A DNA stretch of 64,000 nucleotides, taken from assembly GCA_947628695.1 (NCBI GenBank), contig CANRAV010000004.1, positions 1-64,000 on the forward strand, written 5' to 3'. This document shows, piece by piece, positions 32,977 through 42,393 of the stretch. The translations under genes and the position numbers were made by a program. The DNA comes from an uncultured Clostridia bacterium (lineage in GTDB: Bacteria; Bacillota; Clostridia; Oscillospirales; CAG-382). Every line of letters begins with the position of its first letter. Position 1 is the stretch's first letter. The notes beneath the pieces were generated by a model. That model was not told the DNA's origin, ran no database searches, and saw only the letters and a list, made by a program, of their open reading frames with translations.

Positions 32977-35900
32977 ATGAGAATTTCAGATAGTGCAGCA
33001 AGAAAAGAAGGACGCGGCAGCGGCGCTTTTTGGCCGTGCGCATTGCGCGTGCTTTCGCTTTTGCTGTGTCTTTGCATGTTCGCGTCCGTTATATTGGATT
33101 ACGGCGGGAATTTGCTTCGCTCGTCGGCAGAGCCTACGGATGCGGAGTATGTTATCGACCGCAAGGCCGACAATCAAACGATGGACGACTATATAATGCA
33201 GCTATTGTCTCAGCAGTGGGGCTCCCGTTACGCGGGGCGCATCTGGACGGATAAAAGCGTGTTTGCCTACGACGGGGCGAAGTCTGCCGCCGACAATAAG
33301 ATCGTACTTGATATGGCTACCGACGGCTACACGGGGGAAGTTAAATTTTCCGCAGACTTTGCGCATGTTTTCAGCGCACTTGCAAGCTCGCAGGTTGTGC
33401 ACGAGTGGCCGCCTTCCCCTATCGACATGGTGCTGGTTCTCGATATATCGTCTTCAATGGGCAATGCAACAGATCCCGATCCAAGCTCTCCATTCGGGCA
33501 GGCGCGCGCCGCGCTTGTAGAGTACTTTAAAGGCGAAGGCTCAAGTACCATAGACAACGATGACTTTAAAAAATATTACAGTGACAAGCACTACACCCGT
33601 TACGACATTGCCGATTCAAAAGGAAACGACTACCTTCAGGTTTTCTTTTATTCAGATGCGCTTGAAAAAAGCTTCCTTGCCGGTGAAACTATAGTTGTTG
33701 CGGATCATCCGGGTGAAATAGAGATAAAGCCGGACGGAAACACGGCCGCAAGTGCCGTACCGGATCGTATAACTCTTAATGAAAACGGAACTACCGCAAA
33801 GCAGAGGGAAGACAGAACAGGTGAATTTTGGGGGAAAACCCTGGAAGAGGTTGCCGCCGCAAGGGCATTGCCCTATACACGGTATTCTAACCTCGTTTAT
33901 TCCGCTGACCGCGTTATAACCGCGCTTATGAAGAATAACCCGGAAAACCGCGTCGCAGTTGTCGTGTACGATCGCCGCGCATCCGTTGTTATGCCTCTTG
34001 CGCACTATACTCCCAATGAAGTGCCGATTTCACAAATGGACGGTAATTCAAATGCCTACTATGACTATCACTATTTGGACGGGCACCCGGGCAAGACGCC
34101 TGAAAATGCCGATGCGGTAACGAGGATTGTTTCCGGTTACGTTAAAGACCTTGTCTTCGGTTATCTGTGCCCGTATATTGACGGCCACGGGATGAAACCG
34201 GCTGAAAACCACCCCACTAACTATGTCGACTTGAGCACAAAAATTCAGGTTGTTTGCTCGGCGGAAGAGGGTGTAACGACCCGCAACGTTGCCGATAGCT
34301 CATCAAACGGGGTTGTCCGCATTTCCGGTACGAACACACACGCGGGGCTTACAGCCGGTTTTGAACAGCTTGCGGACGCAAAAGAGACCACTTTCTCTGC
34401 ACAGCTTACCTCCGGCAGAACCGTGACGGTGCCGCGTATTCCTGCGGCTATCGTAATGACAGACGGCGGCTCCAACACCGTTGCAAACGGCCCCTGGTAC
34501 GATCCCGATTGGGCAGACCCGGTGCAGAGGAACGACAATAAAACATCCTGGTCGTCCGTTGTTGACACACAGTACCTTTTGACTGCGGCTTACTTAAAAT
34601 CCGCAGTTGAGAAAAACTATTCGGCATACATGGAGGTTAACGAAGGCGAGCAGGACTTCCCGGTATACACCGTCGGTGTCGACCTTCGAGACGACAGTGA
34701 CGCCTGGGTTCCCGCAAGACTTTACCCCATGCTTGACCCGGCTAATTTCTTCAAGGAAGCGGCCGCTCTGCCGGATTACGCAGGCAACCCAAGCACCCTA
34801 ACCGGCGATGTTGCTTTGGACAAAACGACAAAGAATCACATAGGCGAGGCTTATAAAGACTGGCTTGAGTGGGCAAGCGGAGACACCGCACAGCCTACCG
34901 AAGACTTCGAGGTTGTTCACTGGAGCTCTACAAACAGAGTGCCGACCCATCATTTCCAGCAAGAGGACGAAAACAACCAATACCCCATCCCGTTTGAGCA
35001 GGACGTAGGCGAGGACGGCAAGGAGGCAAACAGCAAAAACTGGAACCCCGACTATACGGGCAATAAAGAAACAAGCTATGCGGCTGACAGCAGCGGTACG
35101 CGTTTCAACCTTACCTGGCACGGCTGGACTTCAGAAACCCTCAACGACAAAGGCGCAGGTGATCCACAGGTTTGGAGCGATTATGGCGTAAACAGTGACG
35201 CAACGGCAATTTGGGGTCGTGCTACTTACTGGTCGTTCGCCAATGCCTTGGCTGCTGCAAACGCAAGCGGCGGCGCAGACACTGCGGCGGGTTATATGCT
35301 TGACCGCAACGTACAGTACACGGACGACGTAAGCAAATTGACGCAGACCCGTCCCGTAGCGGCCGTTACGCAGTCGGACATAATCTCCAACATCAACTAT
35401 GTGACGGAGTTCTACAATGTAACCTCGTCACAGATGGAATCGATATTCGAGCAGATTTTGACCGCAGTAATCGGTCAGGTGTTCGTACCCATCGCGGGTG
35501 AAAACGAATCCGGCGTTTCCAACTCCATAACCTATCAGGACCCGCTTGGCGAGTATATGGAGATAAAGAACGAGTCTATTAAAGCTACACCTTACCACGT
35601 TGACGACCCCACCGTCGCCGATAAAGGGGAGCAGACTTACGACATGGCAATGCTCGTCTTCGGCGAGATGCACGGCCTTGTTCGCGCAGGCGTTTACGAC
35701 TGGAACTGGAACGACACTTGGATGTTCCTTAACGAAGCTGAGGCTCAGGGTATTAAAGCTTTCCCCATGGGCTGGTATAAAGGCGAGCCTAAGAAAGGAC
35801 AATCAGCCCTTCCCAATGACAAAATAAAAGTTGACAGTGACGGTTCAAGCACATATCCCGCTTGTGATTATCCCGACAATCCCGATAAGACGTACACCAG

Positions 35901-38900
35901 TGCGCAGGACGCGCGAGACGACGGATGGGTATTCCGGTTCGACTTTGCAACGATGTTGCAATTCGTTCCCCTTAACGAGAACGTTGACCCCAGTACGCAC
36001 CCAAGCGACCTGTCACCGCAGATAAAGAACACCGTTTACACCTGCTACCGCTTTGCCGGTTCGCAAACGGACAGGAACGAGCTTAGGCGCAACCCCATTT
36101 TCGAAGAGGGCGTACCTGCGGATCTGACGGCAAACTGGGACAAGTACTACGAAGAACACAACCACAAATACCCGGACACGGACGAAATGTATAGGGACGT
36201 TCCCGGTGTTTACCGTCTTTCCGATATCCGCGTTTGGGTTGAGGAATACGGCGACTTCAAGGACAGCGAGGGCGCAATTACGCCTAACCAGGGCTACGAC
36301 CGCTCGCTGTACATGAACATCCCGGCGGGTGCCGTGCCTACACAGCTTGCTACCATTACCCTTGACGTGGACGGCGTACAGTCCTACAAGACCAACCTTG
36401 CGACAGACAAGGGGCTTGCCGAAGGCAGCGAGGAATATAAGGCGTTCAGCCGTCAGTCCACGCCGTTAAGGCTGTTCTATTCTGTCGGCCTCGAGGAGGC
36501 GGTTTTAATCCGCGATGAAGATGGCAATCAGATAGGCGTTGATGTCAACAAGCTGTCTGCAGAATATGTAACCGATCACACCGTTGCGGAGAACAACCGC
36601 ATTTGGTTTATCTCGAACTACTACTCAGGCACTACGTATGACAATTACGTGACGGATACTGCGTCTTACCGCACGCGCGGCGACCCGACAATGACCTTCT
36701 CTCCGAGTATAGAGAACAGGTACTATGTCTTCCAAAAGCCGCTTCCGCTTTACGCGCACGCGTACAAGCAGGTTAATCCCGAAAACAGCAATCAGCTTGC
36801 GGCTGTCGATATAAAGGATGGTTTTTGGCGGCAATGGGATACTCCCGGGCAGGCGGGCGGCAACTGGAACTGGTCGCCGGCTCATCCCAACGGCGGCGGT
36901 AACGGCAGCACCACCTGGGAAAACGGCACCACCGGCGGTACCTGGGTCGGCACCAATTTCATGGGCACGTACAAGGACGGCGCTTCTTTCGGAATTGCAA
37001 AAGAAGAAATGCAGAAAAACGGCCCCGACGAATTTGGCAACAGTTATATTACAGACGACCACGGTTCGACCTACCTTTACACCGACGACGGCATAGTGTT
37101 CTTTGAGGACGACGTGATGGACAAGGTCACGACAAAGAAGGACGGCAGCGGTTACGAGGAGGATTCCAATTCCTTCAATTCCGAGGACTACTACTTTATA
37201 CTTATAGAGTACTATGTGCCCGACGGTACGGTTGGCTCCGGCGTTGATGAAAAGGGCAACCCTGTGCAGTACTCTTACGGCGGCCACATGGTGCAGCATG
37301 TTGTTGCAAGGCGTGGCAGCGAGTTCGGCTCCGGTTACGTGTCCGACAAGATTAACAACGGCGATATGCTTTGTTGGAGCGATATGACCGGGCAGTTCGA
37401 TACGCAGTTTGAGTATCTCTCCTACTCCGAGACCGGCGACCGCACACGCGGCGAACCTACCTTTGAAAAGCTTACTTATACGGAAGAGACACAGCTTCGC
37501 AATTATCTGGAAAACGAATGCGGCATAAAGCCCGACGTTACAATGGATAATCCGAATTACAATGCCGACACAGACCCCGAAGACGCAAAGACAATAAGCG
37601 TGCTTGACTGGCAGGTGCAGTATTGGCTTGGCATTCAGCAGAACCCGCAGGTTGCGGCTGCGCTTGAAACGGCGCGGATGCTTGCGGACGAAGCGGGCAC
37701 GGAGTTTAACGCAAGCGTCTTCAACGAACGCTTCAAGTTTGCCGTATCGGCGCGTCCGGGCGGCATACGCTCCGGCGATATGTCAAACAACCGCCACGCA
37801 AAGGGCGAGAACATCACCGGTACTGCGGGCAACTACTACGTTCCGACGATTTCCGACAACTCCGGCATCGGCAACGGCGTTATAATCAACAACTACATGG
37901 GCAACAACGGATACCTTGAGATAGGCAACGAGACGCTTCATGTCACCAAAACGGTGGAAGCACCCGAGGGCTTTGAGCTTATCGAAGGTTACGAAGACGA
38001 GGAATTCAACTATCAGGTATACGTTGAGGGTCTTACCGGCACGCGCAGCGCCGTGCGCACAACCTACAACATTTACGGCAAGGTTTGGGAACGCGAGCTT
38101 GCCTATATAGACGTGCTTACCGACAACGGCGACTTGGCACTTGACAACAACTCCAACCGTGCGCTGTTTATATCCGCTGAAATCGGCGCCGGGTTGATGG
38201 GGAAAGTGCAGAGCGCCAAGATGATTGTTGCCAACGGCACATACGAGGACGACGGAAGCCCGATTTACTACATCGCGAACGAGGACGGCACGGTACCGCT
38301 GGATGCAACCGGTTCGCCGGATTCAACGAAGATTGTTGACAAAGGGACGCAGCTTTACTACCTCTACCTGCCGCCTATTAACCTCAACAAGGAGTCCGGT
38401 CTTGCTCCGGAGTCGGAAACTCCGACACAGCACGTACGCAGACTGTATCAGAACAAGAAGTACGACGGGACTGCGGAGGGCTATCCCGGTACTTATGAAG
38501 ACGATTCGGAGAACTACGACGCTATCTTCCGGCCCAACGGAATAACGACCTTTGTGGACGAAGAACATTCTGCCGATGTAACCGGCACAGAACCCGGTGC
38601 CGATAACCGCGACAGCCGCCGTATGGAAACGGCAGACCGTCCCGCCGGCACCAAGACCTACTGGGCACAGAATGCGGAGCTTATCCCCATAGAGGAGGTT
38701 ATGGAAGCCGAAGCTGCGGACAGCGCGCTTGGCACCGAACAGCCCGGCGGTATTGCGCTTATGGCCATTCAGGCGACAACGGGCGCTACTTGGACACACG
38801 GTGACACTTGTGACGGCCACATCCACTTGAAGTACTACAACCTCTTCATCAGGCGTCCTTCGGAGGAGTCCAGTAAGACGGATTATGTATCTCCGCTTTC

Positions 38901-40500
38901 GACGCGCACGATGTACCTGACGCAGGAGATGAACTTCGGTTATAACTCCAACGAAAACGACGGCGGAGCGTCCGCTCCCGGTGAAGCTTTGTCGGTGGAT
39001 GACCTTTACGACCAAACCATCCCGAGCGACACCAATCTGTTTGACAGGACATCGCTACAAAGAATAGCCCGCAACACGGCAGAGTTCACGCTTAAGCACA
39101 ACGAAGGCTTGCTGATTACCGGTCTAAGCGACAATTCCGTTTATCGCTTTACTGAAAAGCTTACGGCAGAGCAAATTGCAAAAGGCTATAAGCTTAAGCA
39201 GATAAGCCAAATAGAGCAGGAGGGCGAGGAAAAAATATACGAGCCCGGCGAGCAGAAGGGCGTGTATACCGCCTACGGTGACACCGGCTTGTTTGAGGAA
39301 CAGGTTAGCTACATCAACACCGTCGAGCCTGAGATGCTTGTCATAACAAAGCAGCTTGTTGACGAAAGCGGGAACCTGATTGAAGCCCCGCTTAACGTAG
39401 AGTTTACGTTTACGCTTACGATTACGGACGAAAGCGGTGCGATTATAAAGGACGCTGACGGAACTTTGTACCTGTGGCGAGGAAATAAGGAAGGCATGAC
39501 AAGTGCTTTGACCTGGACGGATGCTTCGGGCGCCGTGCACAAGATGCCGTCGACAGCACCGCAGCTTGACGCGTTTGAGGACTACATCCTTCCGGAAACG
39601 GGCGCAGACGAGAACGCGGGCTATCTGCAGCCGCTTGAGCTTGTCGAAGACACGGAAAACACCTACACCGTAACGCTTAGGGGCGGGGAGGCTGTTGTAA
39701 TTTACGGCCTTGCTGCAGGTATGAAATACACCGTGACCGAGACAAAGGCAGACGGCTATCCCGCAGTCAGCAAAGCCGCGCCGCATTTGGACGCGGATGC
39801 AGCGGAAAATTACGTGCAGGAAGGCACGGTTACGCACAATCCCGACGACAACATTGCGTTTACGCCAAGCCTTACTGCAAACCGTAACGACTTCTTCAAC
39901 CAAATAACCACAAGCTTTATCACGGTTGAAAAGGTCATCGGCGACGACGACTGCTGGGAAGTAAGCACGGAGTTTACGTTTACCGTAACTCTCACGGACG
40001 ACGGCAGAGAGCTTCTTGACAGCACAAGCCTTACGGTAGTGAAATACAAGAAGGCAAAAGACGGCACGGAGACAAGCGAGGAGATAAGCGGCGTCACCTG
40101 GACACCCGGAAAAGACGCAGAGAAGACGACTTACACCGCCGAATTTACACTTAAACACGGCGAGAGGATCGTTATATCCGGCGTTCCCTACGACACCGTT
40201 TACAAGGTTGCAGAGTCCGGTACAAACGGCTATAACCTGCAGCACGTTGCGGGCAATTCAGCCGACGAGCCGGACGAATACGGCCTCTACTTAACGCTTG
40301 ACCGCAGAGACAACAGCGTTACCGGCACGGTCACGAAGGACGGAGCGGAGGCATATCTGCTCTTCAACAACACCAAGCCGCCGGAACTTCCGTTTACGGG
40401 CAGCTTCGGGCTTCTTGCGTTCTATGCGATAGGCGCAGTTGCGCTTTCGGCTTCTGTCACCGGCTTTGTGGTGTACCGCAGAAAGCAGCAGGACATCTAA
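32977..40500 (+). CDS. giant sortase-anchored VWA / pilin-like surface protein 2
   Basis: This 2507-residue paralogue of the protein at 7806 has the same layout. A signal peptide (ALRVLSLLLCLCMFASVILDY) is followed by WGSRYAGRIWTDKSVFAY, then a VWA domain with MIDAS DISSS (about 154-158) and MTDGG (about 494). VFVPIAGEN and TYQDPLGEYMEI lie at about 835. Three pilin-like beta domains start near 1654, 2120 and 2314. The C-terminal LPFTG (2471-2475), helix and YRRKQQDI complete a classical sortase signal. I use ATG 32977 (SD AAGGAGG 11 nt upstream); the track's TTG 32938 precedes that SD. It is larger mainly through insertions in the VWA region. It is probably a cell-wall adhesin, and no sortase is nearby. 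Confidence 0.9.
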   Translation: MRISDSAARKEGRGSGAFWPCALRVLSLLLCLCMFASVILDYGGNLLRSSAEPTDAEYVIDRKADNQTMDDYIMQLLSQQWGSRYAGRIWTDKSVFAYDGAKSAADNKIVLDMATDGYTGEVKFSADFAHVFSALASSQVVHEWPPSPIDMVLVLDISSSMGNATDPDPSSPFGQARAALVEYFKGEGSSTIDNDDFKKYYSDKHYTRYDIADSKGNDYLQVFFYSDALEKSFLAGETIVVADHPGEIEIKPDGNTAASAVPDRITLNENGTTAKQREDRTGEFWGKTLEEVAAARALPYTRYSNLVYSADRVITALMKNNPENRVAVVVYDRRASVVMPLAHYTPNEVPISQMDGNSNAYYDYHYLDGHPGKTPENADAVTRIVSGYVKDLVFGYLCPYIDGHGMKPAENHPTNYVDLSTKIQVVCSAEEGVTTRNVADSSSNGVVRISGTNTHAGLTAGFEQLADAKETTFSAQLTSGRTVTVPRIPAAIVMTDGGSNTVANGPWYDPDWADPVQRNDNKTSWSSVVDTQYLLTAAYLKSAVEKNYSAYMEVNEGEQDFPVYTVGVDLRDDSDAWVPARLYPMLDPANFFKEAAALPDYAGNPSTLTGDVALDKTTKNHIGEAYKDWLEWASGDTAQPTEDFEVVHWSSTNRVPTHHFQQEDENNQYPIPFEQDVGEDGKEANSKNWNPDYTGNKETSYAADSSGTRFNLTWHGWTSETLNDKGAGDPQVWSDYGVNSDATAIWGRATYWSFANALAAANASGGADTAAGYMLDRNVQYTDDVSKLTQTRPVAAVTQSDIISNINYVTEFYNVTSSQMESIFEQILTAVIGQVFVPIAGENESGVSNSITYQDPLGEYMEIKNESIKATPYHVDDPTVADKGEQTYDMAMLVFGEMHGLVRAGVYDWNWNDTWMFLNEAEAQGIKAFPMGWYKGEPKKGQSALPNDKIKVDSDGSSTYPACDYPDNPDKTYTSAQDARDDGWVFRFDFATMLQFVPLNENVDPSTHPSDLSPQIKNTVYTCYRFAGSQTDRNELRRNPIFEEGVPADLTANWDKYYEEHNHKYPDTDEMYRDVPGVYRLSDIRVWVEEYGDFKDSEGAITPNQGYDRSLYMNIPAGAVPTQLATITLDVDGVQSYKTNLATDKGLAEGSEEYKAFSRQSTPLRLFYSVGLEEAVLIRDEDGNQIGVDVNKLSAEYVTDHTVAENNRIWFISNYYSGTTYDNYVTDTASYRTRGDPTMTFSPSIENRYYVFQKPLPLYAHAYKQVNPENSNQLAAVDIKDGFWRQWDTPGQAGGNWNWSPAHPNGGGNGSTTWENGTTGGTWVGTNFMGTYKDGASFGIAKEEMQKNGPDEFGNSYITDDHGSTYLYTDDGIVFFEDDVMDKVTTKKDGSGYEEDSNSFNSEDYYFILIEYYVPDGTVGSGVDEKGNPVQYSYGGHMVQHVVARRGSEFGSGYVSDKINNGDMLCWSDMTGQFDTQFEYLSYSETGDRTRGEPTFEKLTYTEETQLRNYLENECGIKPDVTMDNPNYNADTDPEDAKTISVLDWQVQYWLGIQQNPQVAAALETARMLADEAGTEFNASVFNERFKFAVSARPGGIRSGDMSNNRHAKGENITGTAGNYYVPTISDNSGIGNGVIINNYMGNNGYLEIGNETLHVTKTVEAPEGFELIEGYEDEEFNYQVYVEGLTGTRSAVRTTYNIYGKVWERELAYIDVLTDNGDLALDNNSNRALFISAEIGAGLMGKVQSAKMIVANGTYEDDGSPIYYIANEDGTVPLDATGSPDSTKIVDKGTQLYYLYLPPINLNKESGLAPESETPTQHVRRLYQNKKYDGTAEGYPGTYEDDSENYDAIFRPNGITTFVDEEHSADVTGTEPGADNRDSRRMETADRPAGTKTYWAQNAELIPIEEVMEAEAADSALGTEQPGGIALMAIQATTGATWTHGDTCDGHIHLKYYNLFIRRPSEESSKTDYVSPLSTRTMYLTQEMNFGYNSNENDGGASAPGEALSVDDLYDQTIPSDTNLFDRTSLQRIARNTAEFTLKHNEGLLITGLSDNSVYRFTEKLTAEQIAKGYKLKQISQIEQEGEEKIYEPGEQKGVYTAYGDTGLFEEQVSYINTVEPEMLVITKQLVDESGNLIEAPLNVEFTFTLTITDESGAIIKDADGTLYLWRGNKEGMTSALTWTDASGAVHKMPSTAPQLDAFEDYILPETGADENAGYLQPLELVEDTENTYTVTLRGGEAVVIYGLAAGMKYTVTETKADGYPAVSKAAPHLDADAAENYVQEGTVTHNPDDNIAFTPSLTANRNDFFNQITTSFITVEKVIGDDDCWEVSTEFTFTVTLTDDGRELLDSTSLTVVKYKKAKDGTETSEEISGVTWTPGKDAEKTTYTAEFTLKHGERIVISGVPYDTVYKVAESGTNGYNLQHVAGNSADEPDEYGLYLTLDRRDNSVTGTVTKDGAEAYLLFNNTKPPELPFTGSFGLLAFYAIGAVALSASVTGFVVYRRKQQDI

Positions 40501-40511
40501 TCTTTAAATGA

Positions 40512-40567
40512 CAAAAGGCATCGGCAGCCCTCTAAAAAAGGGCAAAGGCCGGTGCCTTTGTTTTTTT
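40512..40567 (+). terminator. terminator of giant surface protein 2
   Basis: CAAAAGGCATCGGC pairs with GCCGGTGCCTTTG around a second small hairpin (GCCC...GGGC), then seven T residues. Confidence 0.9.
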
Positions 40568-40570
40568 AAT

Positions 40571-40595
40571 AAAGCCTATTGACAAAATAGGCTTT
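40571..40595. promoter_or_regulatory. candidate operator over the nifS -35 box
   Basis: AAAGCCTATT-GACAA-AATAGGCTTT is a perfect inverted repeat with 10-bp arms that contains the -35 hexamer TTGACA. Its core GCCTA-N9-TAGGC matches the cysK site at 4807-4825 in arms and spacing. Bound protein would block RNA polymerase. It could be read as a hairpin, but it lies upstream of the transcription start. Confidence 0.6.
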
Positions 40596-40607
40596 ATGTG
40601 CTAAAAT
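40579..40607 (+). promoter_or_regulatory. promoter of nifS-iscU
   Basis: TTGACA, a 17-bp spacer and TAAAAT with TG two bases upstream. The ATG at 40648 follows a GAGGTGAG SD. Confidence 0.85.
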
Positions 40608-40647
40608 AAATCAGACAAAAACAGTAGATTATTATGTGAGGTGAGAT

Positions 40648-41838
40648 ATGAACATTTATATGGACAACGCCGCGACGACGAAAATGTCCGCGACGGCGAT
40701 AAATGCAATGCTCCCGTATTTTGACGGCGTGTACGGGAACCCCTCCAGCCTCCACAGCGTTGGTCAGGCAGCAGCGGAAGCGCTGGCAGATGCGCGCGGG
40801 AGAGTTGCCGCCTGCCTCGGATGCGCCGCAAACGAGGTATACTTTACCTCCGGCGGCAGCGAGGCGGACAATCAGGCGATTGTATCTGCGGCAATGAACG
40901 GTGCCAAGAAGGGGAAAAAGCACATAATTTCCACAGCATTCGAGCACCATGCGGTTCTCCACACGCTGAAAAAGCTTTCCGGTGAGGGCTTTGACATAAC
41001 GCTTCTCGACGTGCACGAAAACGGTGTAATTGACCCCTTGCAGGTAGAGGAAGCAATACGCGCCGACACCTGCCTTGTAACGGTTATGTACGCAAACAAC
41101 GAGATAGGGACCGTTCAGCCCGTGAAGGAGATTGGAAGAATATGCCGCGAAAAGGCCGTCACCTTCCATACGGACGCCGTGCAGGCCGTTGGACATCTGC
41201 CGATAAACGTAAATGATGACAACATCGACATGCTTAGCCTTTCTGCGCACAAATTCCGCGGGCCGAAGGGCGTAGGCGCGCTTATTGTACGCAGAGGAAC
41301 CCCTCTTTCAAGCCTCATCGAAGGCGGTGCACAGGAGCGCGGCAGGCGCGCAGGGACGGAAAACGTCCCCGGAATTGTCGGCATGGCCGCTTCTCTTGAG
41401 GAGGAGCTTAAGCACAGGGCTGAAAACGCAGAGAAAACCGCAAAGCTGCGCGACAGGCTTATTTCGGGGCTTTCCGAAATACCGCACTCCGTCCTGAACG
41501 GGGACAGGGAAAGACGGCTTCCGGGGAACGTAAGCTTTTGCTTTGAGGGCATAGAGGGCGAATCGCTGCTTCTTCTGCTTGACGAAAAAGGCATCTGCGC
41601 GTCCTCCGGCTCTGCATGCACATCCGGATCTCTTGACCCAAGCCATGTGCTGCTTGCAATAGGCAGGGTTCACGATATAGCCCACGGTTCGCTGCGGCTT
41701 ACTCTTTCGGCCGACAACACCGAGGAAGAAGTAAAATACGTCATAGAAGCGGTGAAGGAAGCGGTAGAACGGCTTAGAAGCATGTCTCCTATATGGCGCG
41801 ACCTTGTGAACGGAAAAAGACAATTTATAACAAAGTGA
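40648..41838 (+). CDS. nifS: cysteine desulfurase (NifS/IscS family)
   Basis: This 396-residue PLP enzyme strips sulfur from cysteine as a persulfide for Fe-S assembly and tRNA thiolation. MNIYMDNAATTKM starts the fold. The PLP lysine is Lys202 in LSAHKFRGPKGVG, the pocket His100/101 lies in AFEHHAVLHTL, and the persulfide Cys324 in CASSGSACTSG. Group I features (short active-site insert) fit NifS/IscS rather than SufS. The closely following iscU gives the classic pair. It can supply both MnmA proteins in the window. The promoter carries the inverted repeat shared with cysK, which suggests sulfur-linked regulation. Confidence 0.95.
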   Translation: MNIYMDNAATTKMSATAINAMLPYFDGVYGNPSSLHSVGQAAAEALADARGRVAACLGCAANEVYFTSGGSEADNQAIVSAAMNGAKKGKKHIISTAFEHHAVLHTLKKLSGEGFDITLLDVHENGVIDPLQVEEAIRADTCLVTVMYANNEIGTVQPVKEIGRICREKAVTFHTDAVQAVGHLPINVNDDNIDMLSLSAHKFRGPKGVGALIVRRGTPLSSLIEGGAQERGRRAGTENVPGIVGMAASLEEELKHRAENAEKTAKLRDRLISGLSEIPHSVLNGDRERRLPGNVSFCFEGIEGESLLLLLDEKGICASSGSACTSGSLDPSHVLLAIGRVHDIAHGSLRLTLSADNTEEEVKYVIEAVKEAVERLRSMSPIWRDLVNGKRQFITK

Positions 41839-41848
41839 GGGATTTAAT

Positions 41849-42271
41849 ATGGCTCTTTACAGTGAAACGGTTATGGAACATTTTCGCAATCACCGCAACG
41901 TCGGCGTAATAGAAAACGCAGACGGTGTCGGCGAGGTGGGCAACGCCAAATGCGGCGACATCATGAAAATATACCTAAAAATCGATAACGACATCATAAC
42001 GGACGTCAAATTTGAAACCTTCGGCTGCGGCAGCGCCATCGCTTCAAGCTCTATGGCAACGGAGATGATAAAGGGTAAGCCCGTAGGTGAGGCATTGGAG
42101 CTTACAAATAAAGCAGTTGCAGAGGCTCTCGGCGGGCTTCCCGCGCACAAAATGCACTGCTCCGTCCTCGCCGAGGAGGCGATAAAAAAGGCACTGCTCG
42201 ACTATTATGAAAAATCGGGAAAGGACTATGACCGCAGTTTGTTTATTGATTGCGGCTGCTGCGGAGAATAA
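41849..42271 (+). CDS. iscU: IscU/NifU-type Fe-S cluster scaffold
   Basis: This 140-residue scaffold receives sulfur from the desulfurase and iron to build [2Fe-2S] clusters. The three ligand cysteines are Cys35 (NAKCGDIM, with the stabilising Asp37), Cys60 (FGCGSAIASSS) and Cys104 (HKMHCSVLAEEAIKKAL). An additional C-terminal FIDCGCCGE adds Cys135, Cys137 and Cys138, which the core IscU fold does not need. It is 10 nt downstream of nifS, with SD GTGAGGG, and ends before a strong terminator. Confidence 0.95.
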   Translation: MALYSETVMEHFRNHRNVGVIENADGVGEVGNAKCGDIMKIYLKIDNDIITDVKFETFGCGSAIASSSMATEMIKGKPVGEALELTNKAVAEALGGLPAHKMHCSVLAEEAIKKALLDYYEKSGKDYDRSLFIDCGCCGE

Positions 42272-42289
42272 CGCGCGATAATATTCGGC

Positions 42290-42321
42290 TCCTGCCGGCG
42301 TTTTCGTCGGCAGGAATTTTT
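42290..42321 (+). terminator. terminator of nifS-iscU
   Basis: TCCTGCCGGCG-TTTT-CGTCGGCAGGA is an 11-bp stem (one G-U) with tetraloop, followed by ATTTTT. Confidence 0.92.
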
Positions 42322-42330
42322 ATGCTTCAA

Positions 42331-42359
42331 TTGAACTAAGCGGAAAAATGTGATATAAT
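42331..42359 (+). promoter_or_regulatory. promoter of the ABC exporter / two-component operon
   Basis: TTGAAC, a 17-bp spacer and TATAAT with TGTGA before it (extended -10), 34 nt before ATG 42394. Confidence 0.8.
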
Positions 42360-42393
42360 CGTGATGTAAAGGCTTAAGAAAAGGGGCTTTAAT

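Noticed and set aside
39124-40245. 373-codon minus-strand ORF
   Set aside because: Shadow of giant protein 2; no SD or recognisable motif.
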